Shown here: piece by piece, positions 1 through 6,845 of the stretch
Layout: every line of letters starts with the position of its first letter
Numbering within the stretch: the stretch's first letter is position 1
NCBI GenBank assembly: GCA_944386375.1
Contig: CALXAW010000010.1
Location: 1 to 22,556 of the forward strand
Length of the DNA: 22,556 nucleotides
Reading direction: 5' to 3'
DNA from: an uncultured Clostridia bacterium
Lineage (GTDB): Bacteria > Bacillota > Clostridia > TANB77 > CAG-508
The notes under the pieces: generated by a model
What the model saw: the letters and a program-made list of their open reading frames with translations, nothing else
What the model was told of the DNA's origin: nothing
Database searches by the model: none
Position numbers and translations under genes: made by a program

Positions 1-612
1 TGTTGCTTCAGTTATAAATCTATGTGGTTTTTCTATCATTACTCCATTTATTACTGTTCCATTTTGTAACATATCATCTAAATTTATTAATTCACAATTG
101 TGCAAAGCATTTTGTGCAAAATAGTCTGCATCATGAAAATGTATAAGTCCTTTGTCATGTGCTTCTACTATGTCTTCTGGTAGTAAAAAACGTCTTGTTA
201 TGTCTGTACTTGTTATTCCTGCTAGATAGTCCCTTTGTGTTGTAACTACTTCTGCATTTTTGTTTGAGTTTTCGCTGTTCCAATATTCGTTTTCTCCATC
301 TATTAATTCTTTTATTGATTTATCTGTTGTATTTGCTTTTCTTACTAATTCTCTTGTGTATCTATATGTAATGTATCTTTTAGCTAGTTCGTATTTTCCA
401 AATTCCATTAGCTTTTGCTCTATTATGTCTTGGATGTCTTCTACAAGTATTCTTTTTTTGTCTAAATCTTCAATGTAATGGATAATTTCTTTAATTTCTT
501 CTTTGGTTGCTTTCTTTTTTCCTTTTACTTCTTCATTTGCTTTGCCAATTGCTATTCTGATTTTTTCTGGATCATAGTCTACTATATGTCCGTCTCTTTT
601 TACGATTTTCAT
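1..612 (-). CDS. nrdD: Anaerobic (class III) ribonucleoside-triphosphate reductase, N-terminal part, cut by the left edge
   Basis: The frame is open from an ATG at 612 to the window edge, giving 204 codons of the N-terminus. An AAGGGGG ribosome binding site precedes the ATG. Residues 1 to about 90 look like an ATP-cone allosteric domain (begins MKIVKRDGHIVDYDPEKI, followed by an IRIAIGKA-type helix). After it come stretches typical of class III reductase: NSNKNAEVVTTQRDYLAG, DITRRFLLP, and HFHDADYF. The enzyme makes deoxynucleoside triphosphates from ribonucleoside triphosphates without oxygen, using a glycyl radical installed by the NrdG activase. The glycyl-radical end and any nrdG lie outside the window. 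It is divergent from a Crp/Fnr-type regulator, with an inverted repeat at 653-673 in the shared region. Family assignment is strong; regulation is inference. Confidence 0.93.
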   Translation of the reverse strand, partial: MKIVKRDGHIVDYDPEKIRIAIGKANEEVKGKKKATKEEIKEIIHYIEDLDKKRILVEDIQDIIEQKLMEFGKYELAKRYITYRYTRELVRKANTTDKSIKELIDGENEYWNSENSNKNAEVVTTQRDYLAGITSTDITRRFLLPEDIVEAHDKGLIHFHDADYFAQNALHNCELINLDDMLQNGTVINGVMIEKPHRFITEAT

Positions 613-652
613 TTCTTTTGTTCCCCCTTGTAATATTTTTGGTTTTACTTTA

Positions 653-673
653 ACACATAGATTTATTATGTGT
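653..673. promoter_or_regulatory. Perfect inverted repeat, candidate operator upstream of nrdD
   Basis: ACACATA (653-659) and TATGTGT (667-673) are perfect 7-bp arms around a 7-nt spacer, about 40 bp upstream of the nrdD start. It does not match the NrdR box as I know it (ACACTATATATAGTGT type), nor the FNR TTGAT-N4-ATCAA pattern. It could bind the divergent Crp/Fnr-type regulator, which is inference. I could not find a convincing -35/-10 pair for nrdD. A short AAGCGCTT palindrome lies at about 698-705. Confidence 0.4.
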
Positions 674-786
674 TTATAGAACAGTACTTTTCTTTAAAAG
701 CGCTTAAAATAAGGCTTTACAGGAATTTGAATTAATATTGTTCTAATTTGATTTACAATCATTTTATATCACTAATTGCGAAATAA

Positions 787-810
787 AAAAAGTTGCTCTT
801 GCAACTTTTT
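787..810. terminator. 10-bp hairpin with T-tract in the divergent intergenic region, overlapping a promoter
   Basis: AAAAAGTTGC (787-796) and GCAACTTTTT (801-810) form a perfect stem with a TCTT loop. A T-rich run to about 819 follows on the plus strand, and a TTTTTTTATTT run follows on the minus strand. By shape it is a bidirectional intrinsic terminator. Its right arm overlaps the TTGCAA -35 element of the regulator promoter at 799-827, so it could instead, or also, be an operator. Being between divergent starts, it has no obvious gene to terminate. Confidence 0.5.
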
Positions 811-827
811 ATTTTTTTTGTTAAAAT
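799..827 (+). promoter_or_regulatory. Sigma-A-type promoter for the Crp/Fnr-like regulator
   Basis: TTGCAA (799-804), 17-bp spacer, TAAAAT (822-827). The predicted start of transcription is near 834, giving a leader of only about 11 nt before the ATG at 845, or about 2 nt before the in-frame GTG at 836. The -35 lies inside the 787-810 inverted repeat. Confidence 0.55.
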
Positions 828-844
828 GATTTTGGGTGAATACT

Positions 845-1480
845 ATGAGAAGTCCATTTGAGGGATTAACAAAATTTCAAAAAAATAAATTATTCGATTT
901 ATTAGGTGTGCATATATATAATTTTGACAAAAATCAAGAAATTTTACCTACTATAAAAAATGAAAATATTATAGGTATTATTTTAGAGGGTTCTGCACAA
1001 ATTGTTGATGTAGAGTATAATGGAAACGAAATTGTAAAAGAAAAACTTGAAAAAGACAGTGTTTTTGGTAGTAATATTTCTTATACAAATAGTGAGTCTT
1101 GTCAAATTATCGCCAAACATGATACTCAAGTTTTGGTAATTGACTATGTTAAATTAATTAACCCTGTAAATTTAAATCATAATTATTTTAATTTGTTTTT
1201 TTATAATTTATTTGATATTATGAGTGATAAACTAAAAAAAATGAATGAAAGAGTTAAAATATTAGAAAAAAAACAAATTAGAGAAAAGTTACTAGAGTTT
1301 TTTGATATTGAATATAAAAAATATCATATTAGAAATACTATTAATTTAAATTTTTCGTTTAAGCATTTAGCAGATTATCTTGCTATTGATAGATCTGCAA
1401 TGTTTAGAGAGCTTAAACATATGAAAGAAGAAAAATTAATTGAAATACATAATAAAAAAATAAATTTATTATATAAATAA
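845..1480 (+). CDS. Crp/Fnr-family transcriptional regulator
   Basis: About 211 residues, the usual Crp/Fnr length. The N-terminal half is a cyclic-nucleotide-binding-like beta barrel (FDKNQEILPTIKNENI, then GIILEGSAQIVDVEYNG and DSVFGSNISY). A long dimerisation helix follows (DIMSDKLKKMNERVKILEKK), and the C-terminus is a winged helix-turn-helix (FSFKHLADYLAIDRSAMFRE then LKHMKEEKLIEIHNKKI). No N-terminal cysteine cluster for an iron-sulfur centre is visible, so it is not a classical oxygen-sensing FNR; the ligand is unknown. The frame also opens at a GTG at 836. I chose the ATG at 845 because a weak GGGTG lies 6 nt upstream of it, while the GTG has no ribosome binding site. It is the only plus-strand gene here, divergent from nrdD, which makes nrdD a plausible target (inference). 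Confidence 0.88.
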   Translation: MRSPFEGLTKFQKNKLFDLLGVHIYNFDKNQEILPTIKNENIIGIILEGSAQIVDVEYNGNEIVKEKLEKDSVFGSNISYTNSESCQIIAKHDTQVLVIDYVKLINPVNLNHNYFNLFFYNLFDIMSDKLKKMNERVKILEKKQIREKLLEFFDIEYKKYHIRNTINLNFSFKHLADYLAIDRSAMFRELKHMKEEKLIEIHNKKINLLYK

Positions 1481-1486
1481 TTTAAT

Positions 1487-1569
1487 GGTATAGGAAAGTT
1501 AGTTTTCCCTATACCTTGGAGCGGAGCAACTTTAATACTAATTAGAAAGTATGACTTTCTAATTAGTAT
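1487..1569 (+). repeat. Terminator-associated hairpin repeat, copy 1 (with an extra leading hairpin)
   Basis: A hairpin with arms GGTATAGG (1487-1494) and CCTATACC (1508-1515) is followed by the shared core TTGGAGCGGAGCAACTTT (1516-1533). A 16-bp perfect stem then runs ATACTAATTAGAAAGT (1535-1550) / ACTTTCTAATTAGTAT (1554-1569), with loop ATG. The core and the second stem match the copies at 3550-3624 and 21291-21364. The leading hairpin is unique to this copy and begins 6 nt after the regulator's stop codon. It may act as that gene's 3' end, although no T-tract follows. Confidence 0.7.
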
Positions 1570-1575
1570 AACAAA

Positions 1576-1597
1576 AGGGTTCCTAGTTAGGAACCCT
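1576..1597 (-). terminator. Intrinsic terminator of the four-cysteine protein gene
   Basis: AGGGTTCCTA (1576-1585) pairs with TAGGAACCCT (1588-1597). On the minus strand the stem is followed by TTTTGTTAT. It starts 7 nt after the stop codon at 1605 and is 6 nt from the repeat hairpin ending at 1569. Confidence 0.75.
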
Positions 1598-1604
1598 CCT
1601 GCTA

Positions 1605-1958
1605 TTATGACAACTTTTCTACATTTACTGTGGCAACTTCAATTTCTGCACCACAATGTGGACATTCGCCATATTTTTTGGTTACAAGTTTAGTACCATT
1701 TATGCTTCCTTCTCCTTTTAAGTAAGCTCTAAAATACGATGCTGTTTCTTGTTTTTCCCTTACGTTTTTTACTTCGTCCTTTAATGTAAAATTGTTACAT
1801 CTTTCGCAATACGCATAATTTTTCTCTACTTCTTCTGCCAGCTCGTTTACTTTTTCTTGAGCTACTTCGATGAAGTCTACTAAGAATTCGTCTTGCCGTT
1901 CGATTGGCATTCCTTCTAAGTTCTTTTCGAGAAATTCTTTCATTTGCTGTTTTGTCAT
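1605..1958 (-). CDS. Small protein with two CxxC pairs (putative zinc ribbon), function unknown
   Basis: 117 residues starting at ATG 1958 with AGGAGG upstream. The first half is acidic and helical (QDEFLVDFIEVAQEKVNELA). Two cysteine pairs follow, YCERC near residues 50-54 and CPHC near 98-101, spaced like the two knuckles of a zinc ribbon, so metal binding is likely. I do not recognise a family. It has its own strong promoter (2015-2043), a 16-bp palindrome in its leader (1973-1988) and its own terminator (1576-1597), so it looks like a separately controlled single-gene unit. A second frame at 1795-1977 overlaps it but lacks any ribosome binding site and is arginine-rich nonsense, so it is disregarded. 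Confidence 0.75.
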   Translation of the reverse strand: MTKQQMKEFLEKNLEGMPIERQDEFLVDFIEVAQEKVNELAEEVEKNYAYCERCNNFTLKDEVKNVREKQETASYFRAYLKGEGSINGTKLVTKKYGECPHCGAEIEVATVNVEKLS

Positions 1959-1972
1959 AATTTTTCCTCCTA

Positions 1973-1988
1973 ATCAATAATTATTGAT
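1973..1988. promoter_or_regulatory. 16-bp perfect palindrome in the leader of the four-cysteine gene
   Basis: ATCAATAATTATTGAT is perfectly symmetrical with no loop, so it suits a dimeric DNA-binding protein better than an RNA hairpin. It lies between the predicted transcription start (near 2008) and the AGGAGG site, next to the latter. No known operator is matched with confidence. Confidence 0.4.
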
Positions 1989-2014
1989 AAAAGTTGCTAC
2001 AAGTTACTAAATAT

Positions 2015-2043
2015 ATTATAACATATACACATTTTTATGTAAA
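2015..2043 (-). promoter_or_regulatory. Strong sigma-A-type promoter for the four-cysteine gene
   Basis: On the minus strand: TTTACA (2043-2038), 17-bp spacer, TATAAT (2020-2015), with TGT directly before the -10, giving an extended -10. The leader is about 50 nt. Confidence 0.7.
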
Positions 2044-2121
2044 GTTTTAAAAAGAAGTATAACTGTTTTTAGGGAATATTATTTTAACTTCTTTTTATCT
2101 CTTCCTTTTAATGCACAAGTT

Positions 2122-2712
2122 TTATACTGCTCTTTCTTCTTTAGAGCATAGAGTCTCTAATAAGTTGTCTCTTAATATTTCTGTTATATTATCTTTTGGT
2201 AAATTGTATTTTCTTAAAAGCCCTGTATATACTTCTTGTAAACCTGGCATATTTTTAAAGTTTTCTGGTCTTACTATTTGTGGCAAATTTGTATCTATTT
2301 GTGCTTTTTCTAATACATATTTTACAAATTCTGCACAATAAAAAGAATGTTCTTTTCCTATTTTTTTATGGAATCCTACAGCAAATAATCCTAATACATT
2401 AAATCCATAATTTCCTTTTTCTACTTTTTTAATAGTGTCTTTTATAATTTTATATTCGTTTTCTGTTACATATAATGAGTATATTTTTGCTTTTGTTTTA
2501 TAAAATCTTTTAAATGTTCCTTTATCTACATATTCGTGAACAAAACCTCCCCAAAATGGATTATATGGATGTAATCTACCAAAACTATACATGTGGTTTA
2601 ATTGTGCATCTAACGAGATAGAAACATGCGAAAATTCGTCTTTCATAAAACCTTTTATTATTTTTGATAAATTTGTTCCTGTATGTGTTAATACTATATA
2701 TATTTTTTTCAT
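2122..2712 (-). CDS. Permuted papain-like (NlpC/P60- or YiiX-like) protein
   Basis: 196 residues, start ATG 2712 with AAGGGGA upstream. The order histidine first (FSHVSISLD, His29) and cysteine later (SFYCAEFVKYVLE, Cys near 126) is that of circularly permuted NlpC/P60/LRAT-like thiol hydrolases. Members known from this superfamily act as peptidases, amidases or acyltransferases. No signal peptide or membrane segment is visible, so it looks cytoplasmic. It lies 26 nt downstream of the CmpB-type membrane protein and is probably co-transcribed with it. The substrate cannot be told from sequence. Fold assignment is moderately sure; function is open. Confidence 0.68.
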   Translation of the reverse strand: MKKIYIVLTHTGTNLSKIIKGFMKDEFSHVSISLDAQLNHMYSFGRLHPYNPFWGGFVHEYVDKGTFKRFYKTKAKIYSLYVTENEYKIIKDTIKKVEKGNYGFNVLGLFAVGFHKKIGKEHSFYCAEFVKYVLEKAQIDTNLPQIVRPENFKNMPGLQEVYTGLLRKYNLPKDNITEILRDNLLETLCSKEERAV

Positions 2713-2738
2713 TTTCTATTTTCCCCTTTATAATCTAT

Positions 2739-3383
2739 TTAAACTACTTCTTTTTTATTTGCAAAAACTTTGTCCATATATTCGTCTGGATAGTGTTTGT
2801 CTAAAAATGTATCAAATTTATTTTCTGGTGCTACATTGTGTCTTCTTTCAAATTGTCTATCTGCTGCCACACATGAAATTATTATATCAAATGCTATAAA
2901 TAGTGATAGTGCTGCTGTTATAAATTTTATACTGTTATATTCTATTTTTTGTTCTAATTTATATATATATGGTTCTATAAGTGTTATATATAAAATACCT
3001 GCAATTCCCCAATAAGTGCAGTGCAGTAAACTGGTTCTACCATTAATGTCAAATGGAAGATATGAATAGTCCCATGATATTGTTCCAAATGCTTTTTCTT
3101 GTACTAAAGAGCATATATATTCTGTTGTTCCTCCAAGTATTGCTGTAATAAAAAATATTTGTATTTTATTTCTTGTTTTTACTTTTTTTAATATTAAATA
3201 ATATATTATTGCTCCTATTCCATAAACTGGTGTGAATGGTCCATATATTAAGCCTTGCCTTGATTCAAAATATCCTTTTTGAATTAGTACTACTATCATT
3301 TCATAAATGTAACCTATTACACTTCCTATTATAAATATCCAAAATATAATAATTAATTCTTTTATTATATTTTCTTTTTTCAT
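2739..3383 (-). CDS. CmpB-type polytopic membrane protein (putative ABC-transporter type IV family)
   Basis: 214 residues, start ATG 3383, upstream AAAGGAATG. There are about five hydrophobic segments: roughly residues 8-33, 50-65, 74-90, 120-137 and 152-173. The stretches GSVIGYIYEMIVV and GLIYGPFTPVYGIGAI match my memory of PF06541 (CmpB, 'putative ABC-transporter type IV'), common in Clostridia and Bacilli. The biochemical role of this family is not established. It is the first gene of a likely two-gene unit. A TATAAT lies at 3458-3453 on the minus strand, but the matching -35 (TTCCAT) is poor. Confidence 0.75.
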   Translation of the reverse strand: MKKENIIKELIIIFWIFIIGSVIGYIYEMIVVLIQKGYFESRQGLIYGPFTPVYGIGAIIYYLILKKVKTRNKIQIFFITAILGGTTEYICSLVQEKAFGTISWDYSYLPFDINGRTSLLHCTYWGIAGILYITLIEPYIYKLEQKIEYNSIKFITAALSLFIAFDIIISCVAADRQFERRHNVAPENKFDTFLDKHYPDEYMDKVFANKKEVV

Positions 3384-3549
3384 TTTTAATTACATTCCTT
3401 TCATAAGTAGCATGCTTTTCTTTTATTTATTTTATACACTCTAGATATTTATATTATATAACATAATTCTTATTTATGGAATTATTTTTTCTTAATTTTT
3501 TCTTAATATTCCTTACATTTTTGTAAGATTTTATGATTAATAATAAAAG
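3384..3549. other. AT-rich intergenic region with a weak promoter and a small hairpin
   Basis: No open frame of note. On the minus strand a TATAAT at 3458-3453 with a weak -35 (TTCCAT, 3481-3476) could drive the CmpB-type gene, leaving a leader of about 65 nt. CTTACA (3512-3517) and TGTAAG (3522-3527) form a 6-bp hairpin with loop TTTT, of unknown role. The rest of the 322-base gap before ileS is the repeat and terminator block listed separately. Confidence 0.35.
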
Positions 3550-3624
3550 TAAAATTGTGTGCAACGTTGGAGCGGAGCGACTTTTGTACTAATTAGAAAG
3601 TATCACTTTCTAATTAGTACAAAA
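3550..3624 (+). repeat. Terminator-associated hairpin repeat, copy 2
   Basis: The block starts TAAAATTGTGTGCAACG, shared almost exactly with copy 3. Then comes the core GTTGGAGCGGAGCGAC (3566-3581) and a 20-bp perfect stem, 3582-3601 paired with 3605-3624, loop ATC. The core contains CAACGTTG, an 8-bp palindrome, and GCGGAGC, which fits the GCGNAGC mini-hairpin pattern. It lies 2 nt past the ileS terminator. Confidence 0.8.
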
Positions 3625-3626
3625 AT

Positions 3627-3655
3627 AGGAGAGTTTTTTATTTTTTAACTCTCCT
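3627..3655 (-). terminator. Intrinsic terminator of the metG-ileS operon, possibly bidirectional
   Basis: AGGAGAGTT (3627-3635) pairs with AACTCTCCT (3647-3655) around an AT-only loop. ATTTTTG follows on the minus strand and GTTTTTAG on the plus strand. Confidence 0.8.
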
Positions 3656-3665
3656 GTTTTTAGTA

Positions 3666-3692
3666 ATACTTTCTAAGTAGCACTAAAGTTGC
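3666..3692 (-). repeat. Inverted partial copy of the hairpin repeat, on the ileS side of the terminator
   Basis: Read on the minus strand, this 27-nt stretch matches 3577-3603 of copy 2 at 23 of 27 positions (mismatches at 3, 9, 12 and 16). It therefore forms a long inverted repeat enclosing both the copy 2 hairpin and the terminator. It lies between the ileS stop codon and the terminator. Confidence 0.55.
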
Positions 3693-3705
3693 TATACATC
3701 AAAGA

Positions 3706-6700
3706 TTATTTTACTACTTCTACATCTATTTTTAGGGTTTCGCCATTTATTTTGCAGTCTGTATAGCCTTCTTTATTTTCGTTATATATTATATTATTTG
3801 CTAATGTATCTTTTTTTATTGTTTCTGCAAATTTTTCTACAACATTTTCTAGCATTTTGTTTCCTGCAATATATAGGTTTATTCTGTCTAATACTTCAAA
3901 GCCTTTTTCTTTTCTCATATTTTGCACTTTAGAAAGTATTTCTCTTAAATATCCTTCTTCTCTTAGCTCGTCTGTTATTGTTGTGTCTAAAACTACTCCT
4001 ATTTCTCCTTCTCCTGCAAATGCAAAACCTTCTTTTCCTTGCATTGTTACAAGTAAGTTATTTTCGTCTAAAGCTATTTGTGTATCTTCTATTTGTATAT
4101 ATTCTACTCCACCATTTTTTACAGTGTTTGCTAAGTCCATTTGGTTCTTTTTAGCTATTTCTTGCTTTATTGCTGGTATTAGTTTTCCATATTCTTTACC
4201 TAACACTGGTAAGTTTGGTTTTATTTCGAAATTTACATATTGTGTCATATCTGCACCAAGTTTTACTTGTTTTACATTTAATTCTTCTTTTACTATATCA
4301 CTATAATATTCTGGTAAAGTATCTACAGATATTAGCATTTCTAGTAATGGCTGTCTATTTTTTATGTTTGCAGAGTTTCTTGCACTTCTTCCTAATTTTA
4401 CTATTTTATATGCTAAACTCATTTCTTTTTCTAGCTTTTTATCTATTGCAGATTCGTCTACTTCTGGCCATAAACATAAATGTACACTTTCTGGTGCGTT
4501 TTTGTCTAAGTTTACAACAAGGTTTTGATATATTTCGTCTGCCATAAATGGTACAAATGGTGCAGAAACTTTAACTAAAGTTGTTAACACTTTATATAAA
4601 GTTACATATGCTCCTATTTTGTCGTCTGTTAAGTCTTTTCCCCAGTATCTTTCTCTATTTCTACGTACATACCAATTAGAAAGTTCGTCTGTAAAGTCTG
4701 CTATTTGATTAGCTGCGTTTGTTATGTCATAATGTTCTAATTTGTTGTCTACTTCTTTTACAACAGTGTTTAGTTTAGAAATTATCCATTTATCCATTAT
4801 ATTTGTTGATTTAAAGTTTGTGTATTTTAGTGGATTAAATTGGTCTATTTCTGCATATAAAACATAGAATGAGTATACATTCCACAATGTGCTTAAAAAT
4901 CCTCTTTGTGTTTCTTGTACACTTGCAAGTGATAATCTTGTTGGAAGCCAAGGTGCACCACATGTGTAAAAATGCCATCTTGTTGCATCTGCACCAACTG
5001 TATTTAATAATACCATTGGGTCTACACCATTTTTCTTTGATTTTGACATTTTTTGTCCTTTATCGTCTAATACATGTCCTAATACTATACAGTTTTCAAA
5101 TGGGCTTCTTTCAAATAGTGCTGTTCCTATTGCTGTTAATGTATAAAACCATCCTCTTGTTTGGTCAATAGCCTCTGATATGAATTGCGCTGGAAATGTA
5201 TTGTCAAATAATTCTTTGTTTTCAAATGGATAATGCCATTGTGCAAAAGGCATTGAACCAGAGTCAAACCAACAGTCTATAACTTCTTTTGCTCTTGTCA
5301 TTTTTTTACCACATTTTGGGCATTTTAAATATACATCATCTATATATGGTTTATGAAGCTCTATGTCTTCTGGTACATCTATTCCTTTTTCTTTTAGTTC
5401 TTTTATGCTTCCTATACATTCTTGATGGCCACATTCACAGCTCCATATTGGAAGTGGTGTACCCCAATATCTATCTCTTGATATTCCCCAGTCTATAACA
5501 TTTTCTAAGAATTTACCAAATCTTCCTGTTCTTATAGTGTCTGGATACCATTTTACTTTGTTGTTATTTGCAACTAGCTCATCTCTTAATTTACTCATTG
5601 CAACAAACCAACTTTCTTTTGGGTAATATAAAAGTGGTGTGTCACATCTCCAGCAATGTGGATATGAGTGTATGTGTTTTTCGCTTGCAAATAATTTGTT
5701 ATTGTCTTTTAACCATTTTACTATATCTTCACTACAATCTCTTACAAATTTACCTGCCCAAGGTGTAACTTCGTCTACAAAATTACCAGACTTATCTACT
5801 AAGTTTATAAATGTTATTCCATTTTGTTTTGCAACAATACTGTCATCTTCACCATATGCTGGTGCAATATGTACTATTCCTGTACCATCTGTTAAGCTTA
5901 CATAGTCTCCATGTATTACTTCAAATGCTTTTCCTTCTACCTTTCCAAATGGCATTAGTCTTTCATATTTTGTTCCTAATAGCTCTTCTCCTTTAAATAC
6001 TTTTATAATTTCGTATTCTTTGTCTTTTAAAACTGTTTCTATTAGGTCTTTTGCTAATATATATGTTTCGTATTTGTCTTCATCCACTTTTGTTTTTACT
6101 TCTGCATAATCATATGCTTTGTTTAAACATAAAGCTAAGTTTGAAGCTAATGTCCATGGTGTTGTTGTCCATGCTAATATATATTTGTCTTCTCCTACTA
6201 CTTTAAATTTTGCTATACATGTTAAGTCTTTTACATCTTTATATCCTTGTGCAACCTCATGTGAAGATAGTGCTGTTCCACATCTTGGACAATATGGCAT
6301 AACTTTGTGCCCTTCATATAATAAGCCTTTTTCCCACATTTGTTTTAATGCCCACCATACAGATTCTATGTATTCATTATGGTATGTTACATATGGGTTG
6401 TCCATGTCTACCCAAAAGCCTACTTTGTTTGTCATTTCTTCCCACATTTTTACATATGTAAATACACTTTCTTTACATTCTTTTACGAATTTTTCTACTC
6501 CATATTCTTCTATTTGCTCTTTACCTGATATTCCTAGCTTTTTTTCTATTTCTAGTTCTACTGGTAATCCATGTGTGTCCCAACCAGCTTTACGTATTAC
6601 TTTATAACCTTTCATTACTTTATATCTAGGTATTATATCTTTTATTACTCTTGTTTCTATGTGACCTACATGTGGTTTTCCATTTGCTGTTGGTGGTCCA

Positions 6701-6834
6701 TCATAAAATGAAAAATGTCTTTTCCCTTCATTCATTGCAAAGTTTTTCTTTTCTATATCTTTTTCTTTCCATACCTTTGCTACTTCTTGTTCCATGCCTA
6801 CAAATCCATCTGGTAATTCTACTTTTTTATACAT
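3706..6834 (-). CDS. ileS: Isoleucyl-tRNA synthetase
   Basis: 1042 residues, start ATG 6834 with AGGAGG upstream. This class I enzyme charges tRNA-Ile with isoleucine in the cytoplasm. Visible features: HVGH (residues 55-58, the HIGH motif) after FYDGPPTANGKP; an editing domain with WTTTPWTLASN and GTGIVHIAPAYGEDD; a zinc-type cysteine cluster (PYCPRCGT, later CGHQEC and CPKCGKK); KMSKS near residue 595 as GQKMSKSKKNGVDP; and an anticodon-binding region after it. The stretches GWDTHGLPVELEIEKKLG and KMSKSKKN resemble the Thermus/eukaryote-like lineage more than the E. coli type. It is third in the metG - unknown - ileS unit, 11 nt after the preceding gene, with no T-box or other leader directly upstream. 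Start and identity are secure; the lineage call is from memory. Confidence 0.97.
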   Translation of the reverse strand: MYKKVELPDGFVGMEQEVAKVWKEKDIEKKNFAMNEGKRHFSFYDGPPTANGKPHVGHIETRVIKDIIPRYKVMKGYKVIRKAGWDTHGLPVELEIEKKLGISGKEQIEEYGVEKFVKECKESVFTYVKMWEEMTNKVGFWVDMDNPYVTYHNEYIESVWWALKQMWEKGLLYEGHKVMPYCPRCGTALSSHEVAQGYKDVKDLTCIAKFKVVGEDKYILAWTTTPWTLASNLALCLNKAYDYAEVKTKVDEDKYETYILAKDLIETVLKDKEYEIIKVFKGEELLGTKYERLMPFGKVEGKAFEVIHGDYVSLTDGTGIVHIAPAYGEDDSIVAKQNGITFINLVDKSGNFVDEVTPWAGKFVRDCSEDIVKWLKDNNKLFASEKHIHSYPHCWRCDTPLLYYPKESWFVAMSKLRDELVANNNKVKWYPDTIRTGRFGKFLENVIDWGISRDRYWGTPLPIWSCECGHQECIGSIKELKEKGIDVPEDIELHKPYIDDVYLKCPKCGKKMTRAKEVIDCWFDSGSMPFAQWHYPFENKELFDNTFPAQFISEAIDQTRGWFYTLTAIGTALFERSPFENCIVLGHVLDDKGQKMSKSKKNGVDPMVLLNTVGADATRWHFYTCGAPWLPTRLSLASVQETQRGFLSTLWNVYSFYVLYAEIDQFNPLKYTNFKSTNIMDKWIISKLNTVVKEVDNKLEHYDITNAANQIADFTDELSNWYVRRNRERYWGKDLTDDKIGAYVTLYKVLTTLVKVSAPFVPFMADEIYQNLVVNLDKNAPESVHLCLWPEVDESAIDKKLEKEMSLAYKIVKLGRSARNSANIKNRQPLLEMLISVDTLPEYYSDIVKEELNVKQVKLGADMTQYVNFEIKPNLPVLGKEYGKLIPAIKQEIAKKNQMDLANTVKNGGVEYIQIEDTQIALDENNLLVTMQGKEGFAFAGEGEIGVVLDTTITDELREEGYLREILSKVQNMRKEKGFEVLDRINLYIAGNKMLENVVEKFAETIKKDTLANNIIYNENKEGYTDCKINGETLKIDVEVVK

Positions 6835-6845
6835 TAAAATCCCTC

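Noticed and set aside
1487..1569. CRISPR array
   Set aside because: The repeated hairpins are dispersed kilobases apart with no regular spacers and no cas genes nearby.
1795..1977. Overlapping minus-strand frame of 60 codons
   Set aside because: No ribosome binding site, arginine/serine-rich composition typical of a shifted frame, and it lies inside the well-supported four-cysteine gene.
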